Assembly (NCBI RefSeq): GCF_947507565.1
Contig: NC_089183.1
Span: 1,240,001 to 1,304,000 of the forward strand
DNA: 64,000 bases
Direction: 5' to 3'
Origin: Oscarella lobularis
Lineage: Eukaryota > Porifera > Homoscleromorpha > Homosclerophorida > Oscarellidae
Below are positions 11,270 to 23,535 of the stretch, piece by piece; positions within the stretch are counted from its first letter, which is position 1, and every line of letters starts with the position of its first letter. The notes beneath the pieces were generated by a model. That model had not been told where the DNA came from. It saw nothing but the letters and a program-made list of their open reading frames with translations, and did no database searches. Position numbers and translations under genes: made by a program.

Positions 11270-13500
11270 TTGAAGACTTGCTTTAATTAATCAGTCTTTT
11301 AGTTTCACACTGATTAGAAATTCTTCTCCCGAGTTTATACAGTATGTGCTATTGCCTATATGGTAAGGAGCGCCCATACACGATATAATTAGAGCATATT
11401 TTATCACCTTATCCTGCATGACTCCCACTGACTTGAAGCCGCCAGTGCTGGTGCTTACTACGTTATTTACTTTATACATACTGACTGCACCGTGGAAAAA
11501 GTTCTGATAGGTCGATGTTTTGTTTGTTTTGAACCGTTATTAGTTTTACTATACAGTAGTTCTGAAAATGTGATTTTATTGTAATGTAGCATTTTTATGG
11601 TGCACAGTGTACTTGGTTGGGGCCCTAACCAGGGCCCCGGGTTGGGGCCGGCCAGGGGGGACAGGCGCAATTGGTGCTAGCGCGCGCTCCAAGAAGAAAG
11701 CTTTTGCTAGCAAGCTTTTTTTTATGTCGTTTCTCCGTTTTTTTTGGCTATTTCCTGCTCAAGACGATTCTCTGGAAGGCTGCGTGCTTGTCTTTCGACG
11801 TGAGTCTTCTTCGAAAGGCGCGGGGTCCCCTTGGAGGCGTCAGCTAGACGTTCTCTTTTTTTACGTGTAGTCATGCTCTCCGATTGCTCGATTTCTCGCA
11901 GTGACTAGACGAAAAAGAAGACGACGAAAGATTTACCGGTACAGATCGTACATGAAAGCCATATATGCGCCCAAACAAAAGACATATCTTGCCACAAGCT
12001 TCGAGCGGCGTTTTTCCTCTACTGGCGTCTTCGACGCAGTTCTTTTGGTGGATCCGCCACTTGCTGACGTCGATTATTCTTGAGCTCTCTTAATTTTAGA
12101 GGCTCTGGGCTCGTTAATTCTTCTATATGCAGTCTAGGATCTCTTTTGGTTGGCCAATTTTTATGAATCTGTTCTTGCAAGTCGCCTACTTCTCTTTTTA
12201 CCTAAAAGAAGTGGATTCATTGGGTCCGCTTCAAGTTCTTTCTCCGCCTTTTTTTTCAGAAACATAAAAATCGAAAGCGCTATTTTAGGTACTACCAAAT
12301 GTAATTCTTATCTGTTTCCGACAGTTTTTCACACAAGGCTAAAATTGCAGTCTTTTTAGCTCCTTGTAGTTTATTTGTTCATTCTGCGCCCTATTTCCCA
12401 CTTGGCGTCCGTGATCTTGGCTTTGTCACAAGCTCTTTCTCCTTCTATAGGCCACGACGTTCAAGCAAGAAGCAGACGACGACAAGAGGACAAGAGGGCT
12501 TTGCTCAGGCAAAATTCTACGCCTAGTCCGTTGACCAGACAAGGCCAGGGAAGTGAAACTTATCGTTTTTGTATATCTTGTACTGCATGAGATTGACCAG
12601 AAACTGGAAGACGCTTAGAGCTAAGCAGGCGCAGTAGATAGGCGCACAACATGATTTACACGTCTTGTCTCCTCAAAGAGCGCTAGGAACGTAGCTCAAG
12701 TAGTAGGCGTACTTCAGATTAGGGTAGAAGAATAGATAGGTTAGGTAGGTTAGGTTAGTTAGTTAGGGCACCGGCGGGGTGACACCCGCGTGTGTTGCCG
12801 CCGTCATGGAGAATAGGGTAGAGTATAGACATTTTATTTTCAATAAAAATAAAAAAACAATAGCCCTCTCCCTCTTCATGCGCGGGCAGTTTTTGTTCGC
12901 GGGGTCGTGCCCAGGACCCCGGAGCAGTTTATGATGTCATGCCCAGGACATATACCTACGGAGAAACCATTAAAATTACCGAGAGGAACATTCGTAAAGC
13001 TGAACCTTAGATATAGCGATCCTTGACGATTATTCGCCCTTGTTCAAGTAGCAAACGTCTCAACTTCCAGTTAAATAATTAGACTTGCACACTCGCTTTT
13101 TTAGTGTTGCACGGAGCAGTTTCGATCACCCTTGTGTACCATTAGTGGGTTTAAACCGCTCCCTGTGTAGTGCGCTGGAAAGATCGATCAAGAGAGCAGG
13201 CAAAGCAACACAGCCAAAGGAAAAAAGGAGACGGTAAGTTCATTACCGCAAAATTAAATACCTGACTTGACATCGGTCACAAACGTTGACACACTTATTG
13301 TTGCTGAAGTGTCCTGAAAGCATACAGAGGTCTCACAGCATCCATCTAAAACATCATGGTCAGAAAAACTTTTGATAGAATACAGTACTCGCTAAAAAGT
13401 AATTGGTCAAGACCCGTAAGGGGAACAGAAAAAGTGAGTCTCTCTTTTTATCAGTCAGGATTTTTAAAATCAGAGGCGACTGCGGAGACTGCAGCCCCAC
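11270..13500. other. Intergenic, 2.2 kb, no gene resolved
   Basis: Only short open frames. Notable low-level structure: a GGTTGGGGCC-type GC-rich repeat near 11620-11650, pyrimidine-rich sequence at 12150-12400, and irregular TTAGG-like words at 12738-12768. A short basic frame at 11901-12083 follows a possible TTTCTCGCAG acceptor but is not supported otherwise. Two plus-strand donor-like sites (13224 and 13506) suggest an unseen transcript. Confidence 0.4.
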
Positions 13501-13559
13501 ATGTGAGGTAAGCCTGTCAGAGACCCAGGCACGTTTTCATGTAGACGTCATTCTCTTAC

Positions 13560-14370
13560 AGAGACTGCCAATAAGGATAAAAGCCTCCAGAATGCTTATG
13601 CCCAAGGCCTGAGGCGTTGGCCGTTATTGCCTCATACCAAAGGAGGCATACAGTCACACATCTTATTATTTGTGGTTGATTTGACGCTACGGGATCCAAC
13701 CGACAACAATTTCTGTCGATACATATAAAAAAATTAAGGAGAGCCAAAGAGACCAAAAACACTTACTTTCCCAAAAAATGTCATAGACTCCTCGTAACAA
13801 AGGGAGGGGAAAATGTCGTTCGAAAATTTGGGCCCGTGTGCGACTTTTTTTGGGTTCTTTTGGGCTCTTTTTTATCGAATAGCACCGTTTGTGGAGCGGA
13901 ACTTACAAAATCGACGAGAAAACGCTGTCTCTGACGCGATATAGATCTGTCCTTAGCGTTCGAAGGAGGGCCTCGGAACTGCATGCGCTTGCGGAGCTTC
14001 GAAGACGCCAAAGAGCATCGAGAAGGTCACTCGATGCATCGAAACTCAGAGCGGAGCGTCGCAGAATCGATTTTCAGACCCCTGGAGGCTGGAATTGACG
14101 GGACATATTATTTCTACGAGCACGTGATCTAACGAGGAAAGATTGACATACCGTGTACATTTTTCCATGATGTAGTACATACTGTACTAGTCTAAACTCC
14201 AATAGTTTTTCCATCGCCGCGCGCTCGGAGTGAGCCTGAGAGCGCGCGGCGGACCGAGAGCCTAGGCTCCATGCTTTATAAAATAAAAACAATGAATGTG
14301 TGAGTGGTACACTTACTTCACAGATTTCATCTAGCGTTCCGTAGACTTGCAGAAACTCATCTAAATGCAC
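13560..14370 (-). CDS. Possible small multi-exon minus-strand gene
   Basis: Several strong donors on the minus strand are spaced like short exons: GAA|GTAAGTG near 14317 after MHLDEFLQVYGTLDEICE, ACG|GTATGTC near 14149 after MEKLLEFRLVQYVLHHG, TTT|GTAAGTT near 13909, AAA|GTAAGTG near 13763, and TTG|GTATGAGG near 13632. Acceptors such as TATCGACAG at about 13715 fit two of them. I could not build one continuous reading frame across all pieces, and no domain is recognised. The first exon overlaps the upstream region of the 14503 gene, so the two would be divergent. Confidence 0.3.
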
Positions 14371-14502
14371 GCAGATATTACATGCTTTCGTGCCAGCTGG
14401 CTATAGCTGTGAAATTCACACCAACCCTTCCCTTTTCGACGCTTCCAAAACGCAATCTCGGGCGGCCGGATGCAGTTGAAATAAACGAAACCTCCAAGAG
14501 AA

Positions 14503-14880
14503 ATGCACAAGTTCATTCTCTTCGTCTCGCTGACTGCCCTCTGCGGCGGCGCCTGTATCCAAGAGAACAAAGATGAGACCAAATGCACGCCTGCGGGAGT
14601 CTCGTGCTGCAACACCGATCGGCCCTGCATTGAAGCAAATTCCTCCTGCTCCAGTTGCTGCAGCCAACGCAAATTCCATTGCGCTCCTCTTATAAGTATT
14701 GAGCCGATATGTGTCTGCTGTAGGGCGGACGATACGACGTGCTGCCACGGTTCTGATGAGAAGTGCCGCGCCATTGAAGTGCCGGCTTGTAGCCTTTGCT
14801 GCAGTTTGGAACCGATCAACGAGACGACCTGTGTTTCCGAATTGGACCCTCCCTTGTGCAAGTGTCCGCGAAAGGGGTGA
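14503..14880 (+). CDS. Small secreted cysteine-rich protein
   Basis: Single open frame of 125 codons with an N-terminal signal peptide (MHKFILFVSLTALCGGAC). About 25 cysteines follow in a repeated pattern with many CC pairs (SCCN, SCCSQR, CVCCRADDTTCCHG, CSLCCS, CKCPRKG), consistent with a disulfide-rich extracellular domain made of two or three similar units. The ATG has an A at -3, and there is no internal intron. I do not recognise the family; length and cysteine density fit small secreted defence, matrix or signalling peptides. No neighbouring gene suggests a pathway. Confidence 0.65.
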   Translation: MHKFILFVSLTALCGGACIQENKDETKCTPAGVSCCNTDRPCIEANSSCSSCCSQRKFHCAPLISIEPICVCCRADDTTCCHGSDEKCRAIEVPACSLCCSLEPINETTCVSELDPPLCKCPRKG

Positions 14881-16076
14881 AGCGTCGAAAAACTTGGGTG
14901 ATTGCATGATTAATCGATTCAAAAATGTATGTTTTCTTTGTGCGCTGCAAAACGCGAGTGAAGTCGTGCTGTATAAATACGAGTCGCTGTTTCTCCCCTG
15001 TGACAATGACGTCAGGTCATTTTCTGCCACCTTACGCCACAGTTGTAATTGAGGGCCAGACCGTCCTCGAGAGACGTTGGGGGAGGCTTATCATTTGGGG
15101 AGGGGGGAGCCCTTCGAAGAACAAGGTCTGCAGCATGACAAGGACATTTTCGGATCTTTTCGCCATGGAATGAAACAGGAGAGCTTGTCTTGTCGTCGTA
15201 GAAGCCCGCTAGTAGTCTTTCTGTGCGTATGGCGTCTTTGAATTTTTCCGTGCATAAAAGCTGATCAATAGCAATGGTGCTTCAATTCGTCAAAGCGTTC
15301 TCTAGAACGGTCCAACGGCAAAAACACGCCATGACCTATTGAGGACACCGATATATAGAGCACGGAAGTCTCCCTATAAGTCGAAGGTCAATGCAGTGCT
15401 GTATTTCTTTTTTTGCATGAGCAATATGATTATTTCAAATAAATAAAAGCAGTGCGTAAACCCATGCACGCGAACGGATCGAGGCCCCCAAAGGAATCGT
15501 AGTCGAGCAGATTTAAGGTAGCCAAAAGAAAAGGTCATGAATGTTATAGGAGAGCGATGGAAGCGGGATTGCTGACCAGGGAGCGGATGCAGATGCATCT
15601 CCATGGTTGACACATGAAGGGGGCCCCGGATCCGTTGAGGAGTATCGTCGGGAAGAAGGCGTCGAAAGAATGCTTCGGAGGCGACGCGTCGAACGCTAAA
15701 CGTCATTCCGTTCTCCTAGCAACGACGGGAAACCGGCGTTTCGTCTCTGTGCCGATCAACACACTGTACGTCCTGAGATCAAGCGCGAACGTCTAAAGAA
15801 AGCATGCATCGTAGACGGTTTCGATGCTTACCATGCAGTTTGTAGAAGGCTGCGTTTTCTGTACTAATGGTCACGTGTTTATATCCGGTTACAGTCAGAG
15901 CCTGCGCATTTTAATTAATAAGGGCTTACTCAGAAAAAATAAAATTTTGTCTGAAAAAAGAAAAATCCTGCGTAGAAAAAGAGCCTTGCTAGCATTGTAC
16001 AATGTTCTCATATGACATGTACAGAGACAATAAATAGCTCAGGTGACAGTCTCGAAATCACAACAGTATGGTATGA
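14881..16076. other. Intergenic, nothing recognised
   Basis: Short frames only. The two longest (15614-15796 plus and 15374-15706 minus) have no recognisable domain or splice context. The interval separates the cysteine-rich gene from the end of the decayed Kelch-kinase copy. Confidence 0.4.
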
Positions 16077-17842
16077 TCACTCAGCCCGTAGAACGGCAAC
16101 GGTCTTCTCCTCTCCGTCTTTCTTCAAGGTCGCTTTGAAAACCTCGCCGCAGGCTCCTTCTCCCACGAAATCATCCTTCTCGTCATAGACAGGATCCTGT
16201 CGCTCGATTTGAGAAGACGGATCACAAAGTACTTTCTAAAAAATAAGATTCAAAAAATATTCTAATTATCCGTTGCACTAATAAATAAATAAATAAAAGA
16301 CCTCGGTCATTTTCTTCGCATTCGTATCGAATTTTGAAATGTCTTGTCCGATTGGTTCTCTCATATCGTGACGAAGAAGTTTCTCGCCAGAATTTTTAAA
16401 ATCTATACACGCAGTGAAACTCAGTTGGAACGACGATATTGAAAAACATCTACCATATTTCAGAATATCTAATAGCGCTTCTGGTTTGTCATCGTATGAT
16501 TCATGAGACGTCTGATCCTCCATATCGCAGGAAGAAATGAAGACCTCTTCTAACAACAGAGCAGACTGATTGGAACCCTGTTGGAATAACCTCATCTGGT
16601 ACCGAAACCTGTCGAATAAACGTCATCGTCGCGCAATCTCATATAAATTCTATTATTAAATTTACGTTGTTGCACTTTTGAGAATCAATCAAAATAATTT
16701 GAGCCAGAGACGGAGGAGGCATGTCGTCTTCGCCACGCCCCCACAAGACAAAAGCGACTGGCCCCAACGTGGCGATATCGACAACAACCGTCGAGTGGAG
16801 AAATCGAGGAACGAGACAATCGCCCAATTTCATTTCAATCCACTCCTACGCAAACAATTAAATTATTAAATTAATTAATTATTAAATTACCAGTGAGCTG
16901 AAGACAAACAGAAAAGCGTCGTTCAACTCGTCCTCAGGACCAGCGCCACCAATGAGAATTGCTCGATTAGTATCGACTCTAGTGAAGGAATGTCCGTGTC
17001 GAGGACACGGCTGTCTCCCGGCGCATTGAGCCGGAATCCACTCTCCTTCAATACATAATATAGTACAATATATACGTATAATGTTTGTATATAAAAATAA
17101 AGAAATAAATTATATATTTCAAGTCACTCACTCGCTCGTAGGGAAAACGACCAAACTTCGTTGTTGTATCCCACATCGGGATCGACTGGATGAGCAACCC
17201 ATAGCGATCCCTCGGTCGTCGGCGAAACGATCTTCGTCCCTCCACCGCCCATCGCGACGAGATGTTCGTCGCCTCTCCTCCCTAACACGCACAGTCCGTG
17301 CTCCGTTCGCCCTGTGGGCGTGGCCGTCGATAGGCCATTGGGAGATATTCGTTGCCATTCGAGTGTAAATCCATCCAATTTGTGAACGTCGTTTCCATAG
17401 ACGTGCCTGCCGTTCGAGGCGGGGTGGTCGCCGCCGAATTGATAAATGTCGCGATTTCGGACGACGGCGATTCGCGCGTTGAGACAGGGGCGAGGAAGGT
17501 CGGATGGGCGGCTCGACGTCGCTCGGCGTTGATTTCATTCACTTGTCGATAGATTGAAGCACTCGATCTGATCGGGAGGGCAGACGTACTGGTCTTCCGT
17601 CGCTTCTTTCACTGCTACGCCTCCCCACAGAAGCATTTCGTCGTTGATTACGGCGGCGACGTGTCCCACTCGAGATGACGGACGCGTGGATGACATGACT
17701 TGGAGAGGATAAGCGGTTCGGGAGTCAGTATCCGTGGCCAGACCCTTTTATTAGACGAGAAAGACTCCAGGTCTCCATCATCACGTGACTGCATCATCGT
17801 CATTGTATAATCGCACATTTCGTCCAGATCCACACAGACTAA
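16077..17842 (-). pseudogene. Decayed partial copy of the Kelch-kinase gene
   Basis: Minus-strand exons match the neighbouring 22595-17985 gene in the same order: a start resembling its coil exon (LDEMCDYTMTMMQSR), then Kelch units with LLWGG, YQFGG, LVAMGGGG, LIGGAG and FVLWGRG, then the kinase glycine loop (VGEGACGEVFKATL). It lacks the CARD part and the Death domain. Three host-gene defects are visible: an in-frame TGA at 17537-17535 where a Kelch tryptophan (TGG) is expected, a frame change inside the sixth Kelch unit near 16500, and termination right after VAV at 16077, so the beta-3 lysine and the rest of the kinase are missing. It lies only about 140 bp downstream of the intact gene's stop, as expected for a tandem duplication of its 3' half. 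Confidence 0.75.
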
Positions 17843-17984
17843 AAACTTCCAATCTACAAGTGCAACGAATTAAACTAATTTCTAAAAAGATGAAGTATGT
17901 AGAAAAGCACAGTTGAAAAATCCCCTAAACTAAGCTAAGAGAATGAATGCGTAAAGATATACCGCTAGCAGGATCAGAAAGCAA

Positions 17985-20900
17985 CTATTCACGCTCTAAC
18001 GCGTAACGTTTGAATATCAGTATCACAGTTCGAAAAGTTGGGCGATCTTCCAGACGAGTTTCAACGCAGCTATTTAAAAGATGATAGGACAACTTCGGAG
18101 CCTCAGCACGTCGTTTTTTACTCTGCTCAGCAAAAAGATCAATAACCAATAAATCAAAATCATACACTTACCTGTAGCCAACTAGAGAACGAGTCTTCAT
18201 CAGGACGAAAATATTCAAAAATAACCCCCACAACAACTCCGTAGCTATAAACGTCGGCCTTCCTCGCTTTTTGGAGCGTCTGCTGCTTTCTCCCAGAACC
18301 GTAAAAATCTTTGCGGTACCGCTCAGGAGCAACGTATAAAAGAGAGCCGCAGGGCGACATGTCAAAAGAGGTGCCGTCATTCACTTTTGAAAGGCCAAAA
18401 TCGGCCACCTAAGTGAAAAATATTCTAAAGATAAAACGCGCAAGCTTTTTGCTTAATAAACAAATGCCTGACTTTGCAAACGAACGCTCCTCCAACCCTT
18501 TCAACTAAAATATTTCTCGGATTTAAGTCGAGGTGAATGACCGGAGGGTAGTTGTAGTGAAGATGAGCCATTCCTAAAGCAATCTGCCGGGAAATACCAA
18601 TCCGCGTGCCCGACCTTCGTATCGCTTCATCGCCTGATATCAGAAGGCTATGTAGGTTCCCGCCGCTAACAAACTCCGTTACGACGGCGAAATGCCTAGG
18701 ACTCGTGCAAACTCCAATCAAACGTAAAACGTGAGGATGGGGCTCGATGCACGATAGCACAGCTGCTTCATTTTCGAACATCTTGTCCTCTCTGCACGAA
18801 ATACAATCGGATAAAAAAGTGGGCAGTTCGAGCTTTACTTACGATTCACGTCGATGAAAGATCGGAAAGACTTTGACAGCAACATAATCTTCTTTCCCTG
18901 TTTCTGTCAGTTTTGCTTTGAATACGTTGCCGAACCATCCTTCGTCGATGAAATCATCATCTTCATCGTAGACGAGTTCGTTCCGCTGAAAACGAGGCAG
19001 AAAATCCAGAGGAATCATCTGTGCGCATACAATTGCAATTTGAGTTTAATTATTGAAAGGCAAAATACGAGGATAGAGTCTTACTTTAGTCATAGCAGAA
19101 TAAATGTCAGGAAAAATTTCCGCGACGCACCAGCTTAGGTCTGCTTCAAACAGAGCACGACACAAGGCTTGTCGTGTAGCTTCGCGATTGTTAGCAAGCC
19201 AAGCGAAAAGAAAATGGAGCCCGGGATCTGTTGGAAAACCGGTTTCGATTATGCGCATTTCTTCTTCAGAAAATATAGGAAAGACGGCACGAGCGACTTC
19301 GGTCCAGCAAGAACCGAGGAGCGCAGAGACACGATTGACGTCACGAGGAGATAGCTGATCTATAAGCAAAGCCAACTCAGGCTGTGCACATGTGATAAGC
19401 AATGCTAAAGTACCTGGAAGATCTTTGTAAGCCGAAGAGACAATGGCGGGAACAAATCGACAGATAGGCCGTTTAGAATCGTGAGAAACTAGTTCTTCTG
19501 TAAAATTGTTTAAATCTACGGACAGTACAGAATCGCGGTGTTAGGCTGAAGATATTAGCTAAAGAGATCCGTAGATGTTTACCCATCCTTAAAATGTCAA
19601 ACGGAGAATCTGAGTCCAGCTGGAAACTGCCCACTGTAGACAGTCCACCAAATCGAAAGAAAAACACTTCGCTCTTTGTGAAAAAGCAGCACGTTGTTTG
19701 CTCTCGTGTTGGAACGGCTTCATTACGTGTTAGGACCTAGCCAAAGAAGATATACGCAACCGAAGTCAGTTGATCTTTACAATTCTCTAGTGCCCTTACT
19801 TTAGTGCATTCAAAAGTGTCTAAAGCGATCCTGTGTCCAGAAGAAATACAATTCCCGTCCTTTCCACGTCCCCACAGAACAAAAGCAGTCGGTCCTACGC
19901 AAGGAATGTTACAAACAACAGTTGAATGAAACATTCGATGTCGTAGAGAAGCCGGGCCTTTAAACAAGATTTCACTCCATTCCTACGCGGCGAAAACGCT
20001 ATTATTTAAGATATTCCACTGTTTTAACTAAACAAATACCCTCAAACTTAGTTTAAAAACAAAAGCATCTCCAAGCACTCCTCTCTCATCAGCACCACCA
20101 ACGAGTAGCGCGCGGTCGTCATCAATTGCAGTAAATGAAAATGCCGATCGAGGAGACGGACTTTTTCCTATGCACGCAACAGGGATCCAAATAGCTAAAC
20201 TCAAAACATTTACGATTGTATATTGGATACATCACTGCGCTTACCCTTATTTACGGAAAAGAGCCACAGTTCGTTGTTCCACAACCAATTGGAAGATTGA
20301 GGGGAACTCCATTCCAAGCTCGAAACTTGAGAAACGCCACTCGTTCCCCATCCACTTGTCATGACAAGGTGTCGGTCTTCCTTGCTTCCCAGTGCGCACA
20401 TTCCACATGCCGCTCTTCCGGTCGGAAAAGCGCTTCCGGAAACGAGAGCAATTTTCTTCCACTTCAGCGTAAACACGTCCAATCTGTGAAGATCATCGCA
20501 AAAGACTGAATCGTCGGAGAAAGAATACATGCCGCCGTAGTGATATACGTATCGATCGTTAACGACAGCAACGCTTGCTCCCGTCGATGGAACCGGTACG
20601 TCAGATAGGTTATCCCATGTCGAGATTAGTTTTGACCACTTGTTCATGCAAAGGTTGAAAGACATGATTGATTTGTTTGAGCACAATTCGTCTTTTCCTG
20701 ATCTTAGTCTGGCCATTCCTCCCCAAAGGAGCATTCTGTTCTCAATCAAGGCCGCCACGTGCCCATGCCGAGGTGATAGAAAAGCTGCAAGTGCGTAAGA
20801 CTTTTAATAAGAGCAATGTTCCAGTCAAACCACACTATAAATACCTTCTTCTTCTTCTTCTTCTTCGCCATCATCATGCAGAGATGAAGGTGAAAAATTG

Positions 20901-22595
20901 GCTTCTGACTGGGAAGGAGACTTCTTTTGCCTGCTCTGTGCGAGTTTATGAAGAGTGTCATACATCTAGATAAAGACAGACACTCAATTAATATTAGTCA
21001 TTCAAAAAAAAGTAGATTCTGACACTCGATAAAGCGAGAAACTTGGAATACCTTATCAACTGTCCGAATAGTAGAGAACAGCTCACGCTCCACGGCTTCA
21101 CTTCTCCGAAGACCGTTACAGATACTCTCAGACTAAAATATGAAAGAATACGAATGTAAGTGCCTTCTAGTGGATAGATAAAGCTCTACCCAAATCGCTA
21201 ATTTTTTCCTCAGACATTGTTCAGTCTAAAACGGAACAGAGTTGTCAACAGTTTTCTTGCAACAGAAAAAAAAATTCTTTGCTTACTTCCAGAGAAGCGA
21301 AACTTGGCTTGCACTGCACCCTTGCGGTCTCTACAAGCAAAGCATGCAGAAGTACGTATAAAACAACAAATTTTCATCGCACCTTCTAAAGTAGTTTGCA
21401 CCACGTTAAGACGCTGTTCACATTTTAGACAATCATCAGCTTCATCAAGAGAATAGTACGCCGCTGAAAGACGATAACTTCGAGAAAACGCTTCTCTATC
21501 TTTCTCTGTTGTTTTGTTTAATTGCTTAATTGTTGAGAAAGCCTCGGCTACTGGCTGTAATAATGGCGACAGCTTGAAGAGACGAGTTACTTTGATCGAT
21601 TGGAGTTTGCCAAACTGAATTTCAGTGTCAGTATCAAGTTGAATAAATGCAATTAAAACCCGCGAATTTTGAAGATCAGAAACAAATCGTAGTAAATCTA
21701 TACCTCTGAGAGTAAGATACACGTCACAGCTGCCAGGATGAATTTCAATCTTTTTATGGCCTAAGAGGCTAGGAATCGCACGAAGGAGACGTTTCTTTTC
21801 CTTCAAAAAGCCTTTCTTGTTTGTATTAGGTAGATATATTCTTAAGACGCATTGCAGTGGAATTTCAATACGGCGCTCCCCTTTCCTCACTTTCTGTCTC
21901 CTTCTAGGTTTTCCTGACATTCTAACCGGCAGGCGCTTAAGAAACCGAAATTTAACCCTAGCTTCGGTCACATCACGAATGAAGCGCTCAACACTGCTCC
22001 GGTAGGGCTGGAACTCTTCCTTGAAGGCTTTGTGAACGTGTACAAAGACTCTATTGACTGAAGCAGCGCCAGTTCGAATGACTTCTCTTGAAGTTCCAAC
22101 TCTATACAATCTCTTCAGTCTAGCATATCTACTGACACCTTCGCGGACATGTCTCTTATGAAGACAATATGTCGATTTTCGACCACGTTTGGATTTCTTC
22201 GGTCTAAAAATTCTTCTAGCACCCTCAGTTGAAGTAGCAATGACTGATTGAGGCTCACCGCAGCTACCCAATTTCTCCTCCGTATTATGACCGCAAGAGG
22301 AAGCCAGAAGCTTCAAAAGTGTATCTCCTCCTTCAATTTTTGTTAACGTGGAGCAGAAGTCGTCAAACGATGGAGAAGCGCGACGCCTCAGAAATTGGAA
22401 TAAAGTTCGAGCACTCTTGCTCTTATCAACGTCATCAGAATCAATCCTTTTAATCATTTCATCATAAATGCTAGAAGTAAGGACTTCCTTTGAAAATAGC
22501 TCGTCCATCAGATTTCCTGTAATGATGCCTGCAAGAGCAGACACGGCCTTAGGTAGTACAGGAATGAGACGTTTCTTCCATTTGGGGTCGGCCAT
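17985..22595 (-). CDS. CARD - coiled coil - six-blade Kelch - Death domain - protein kinase
   Basis: ATG at 22595. Exon 1 encodes an N-terminal CARD of about 100 residues (VLPKAVSALAGIITGNLMDE ... SPSFDDFCSTLTKIEGG) and a basic linker. Short exons at about 21330-20870 give a helical, acidic segment ending in a poly-Glu run. Kelch exons (20791-19590) hold six blade motifs: LLWGG, YHYGG, VMTSGWG, LLVGG, FVLWGRG and FFRFGG. A Death domain follows (19500-19092; LSPRDVNRVSALLGSCWTEV). The C-terminal kinase (19018-17985) keeps VAVK, HLDLNPRNIL, ADFGLSK and VAPE; its glycine loop is DEGWFG, with the first glycine replaced. Every splice junction I checked (21330, 20870, 20790, 20210, 19600, 19500) keeps frame, so the gene looks intact. 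By family, CARD and Death domains recruit partners and the kinase resembles TKL/RIP kinases: a cytosolic signalling protein with a Kelch sensor or scaffold. Confidence 0.85.
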
Positions 22596-23535
22596 GGATC
22601 TCGATCACGTGATTGAACGAGACGGACTAGGCTAAAACGAGATTGCGACTACCGTGGAACAGTTGCAGGAACTTTACAACGTTCCGGTAGTCTGTAGAGA
22701 GAGGAGTCGGAGTCAGACCAAGATCATGCAAGTCGTTGCTGCCTTACCAGCTCGAGGTCTTGCATGCGATTCCGAAGAAGCAGGCAAACGTGTGTGAGCC
22801 ACAGCAAATCGAACGCACAAATTCTTTGCTAAACGATGAAAGTTGGACTCCAGGAGCGGCTTGAAGGTGGCGTCAAAGTGAGGCCCGAGGAGCTAAATGT
22901 CGTAATCGATTTCCCGGATAAAAAACTCGAGGAGACTCATTGTTCTATGCTTCGACGAGGTTTGGACGCCAGGAAGAGCTGAAACGCAATAAAAGGGGAG
23001 TCAGAGATCTCTCTCAAAACTGGCAGCTTTCTAGACTAGCCTCTACTGCAAAAGGCGTTAGACTTACTTAGCTTCAAGTTTCTGAACTTTCTCGAAAAGA
23101 CAATTACGTATTCGATATTGCCTTAGTAAGCGAACGGAATGGTCCATCTTTGCTTGCCTCGAACTCATGCTGTCAGTTGAGACGACTCCCTTTTTGTTTG
23201 GATTAATTCTCGTTTAGACTCGATCTGTTGCTTGCGAAAATACAACTCAAAAGCCACTGTGTTTCACCATAGTTTGGCTGCTTGGAGATGACGAAATCGA
23301 ACCCGGAACTTTAATTATTAGAGCTACAGATGACGCGCGCAGCCTGTCCATCTTAATTATCTTACCTACAGTGTACGCTATATACGCTAACTCGATCATA
23401 TGAGTAAACAAACCTTCGTAAGAAATAATTACGCCTCTGTGGCTTACTTCGACGTTCCTTTATCAATTGGAATCAATCCCCAAGCCCCGTAGATCAAACC
23501 TCCCCTTTCTTGCATAACTGCGCAAACGACTCGCG
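22596..23535. promoter_or_regulatory. Divergent intergenic region between CARD-Kelch gene and first receptor gene
   Basis: About 940 bp separate the minus-strand CARD gene start (22595) and the plus-strand receptor start (23536). The block at about 23245-23345 (CCCGGAACTTTAATTATTA followed by GATGACGCGCGCAGCCTG) recurs upstream of the second receptor at about 30915-31018, so it is probably a shared upstream control region. A CTATATACGC word near 23375 could act as a TATA element. Confidence 0.55.

Noticed and set aside
12738-12768. Telomere-like TTAGG repeats
   Set aside because: Irregular spacing and only a few units inside ordinary sequence; not a telomere.
14361-15030. Two long minus-strand frames opposite the cysteine-rich gene
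   Set aside because: Antisense to a supported secreted protein; compositionally mirrored and without domains.
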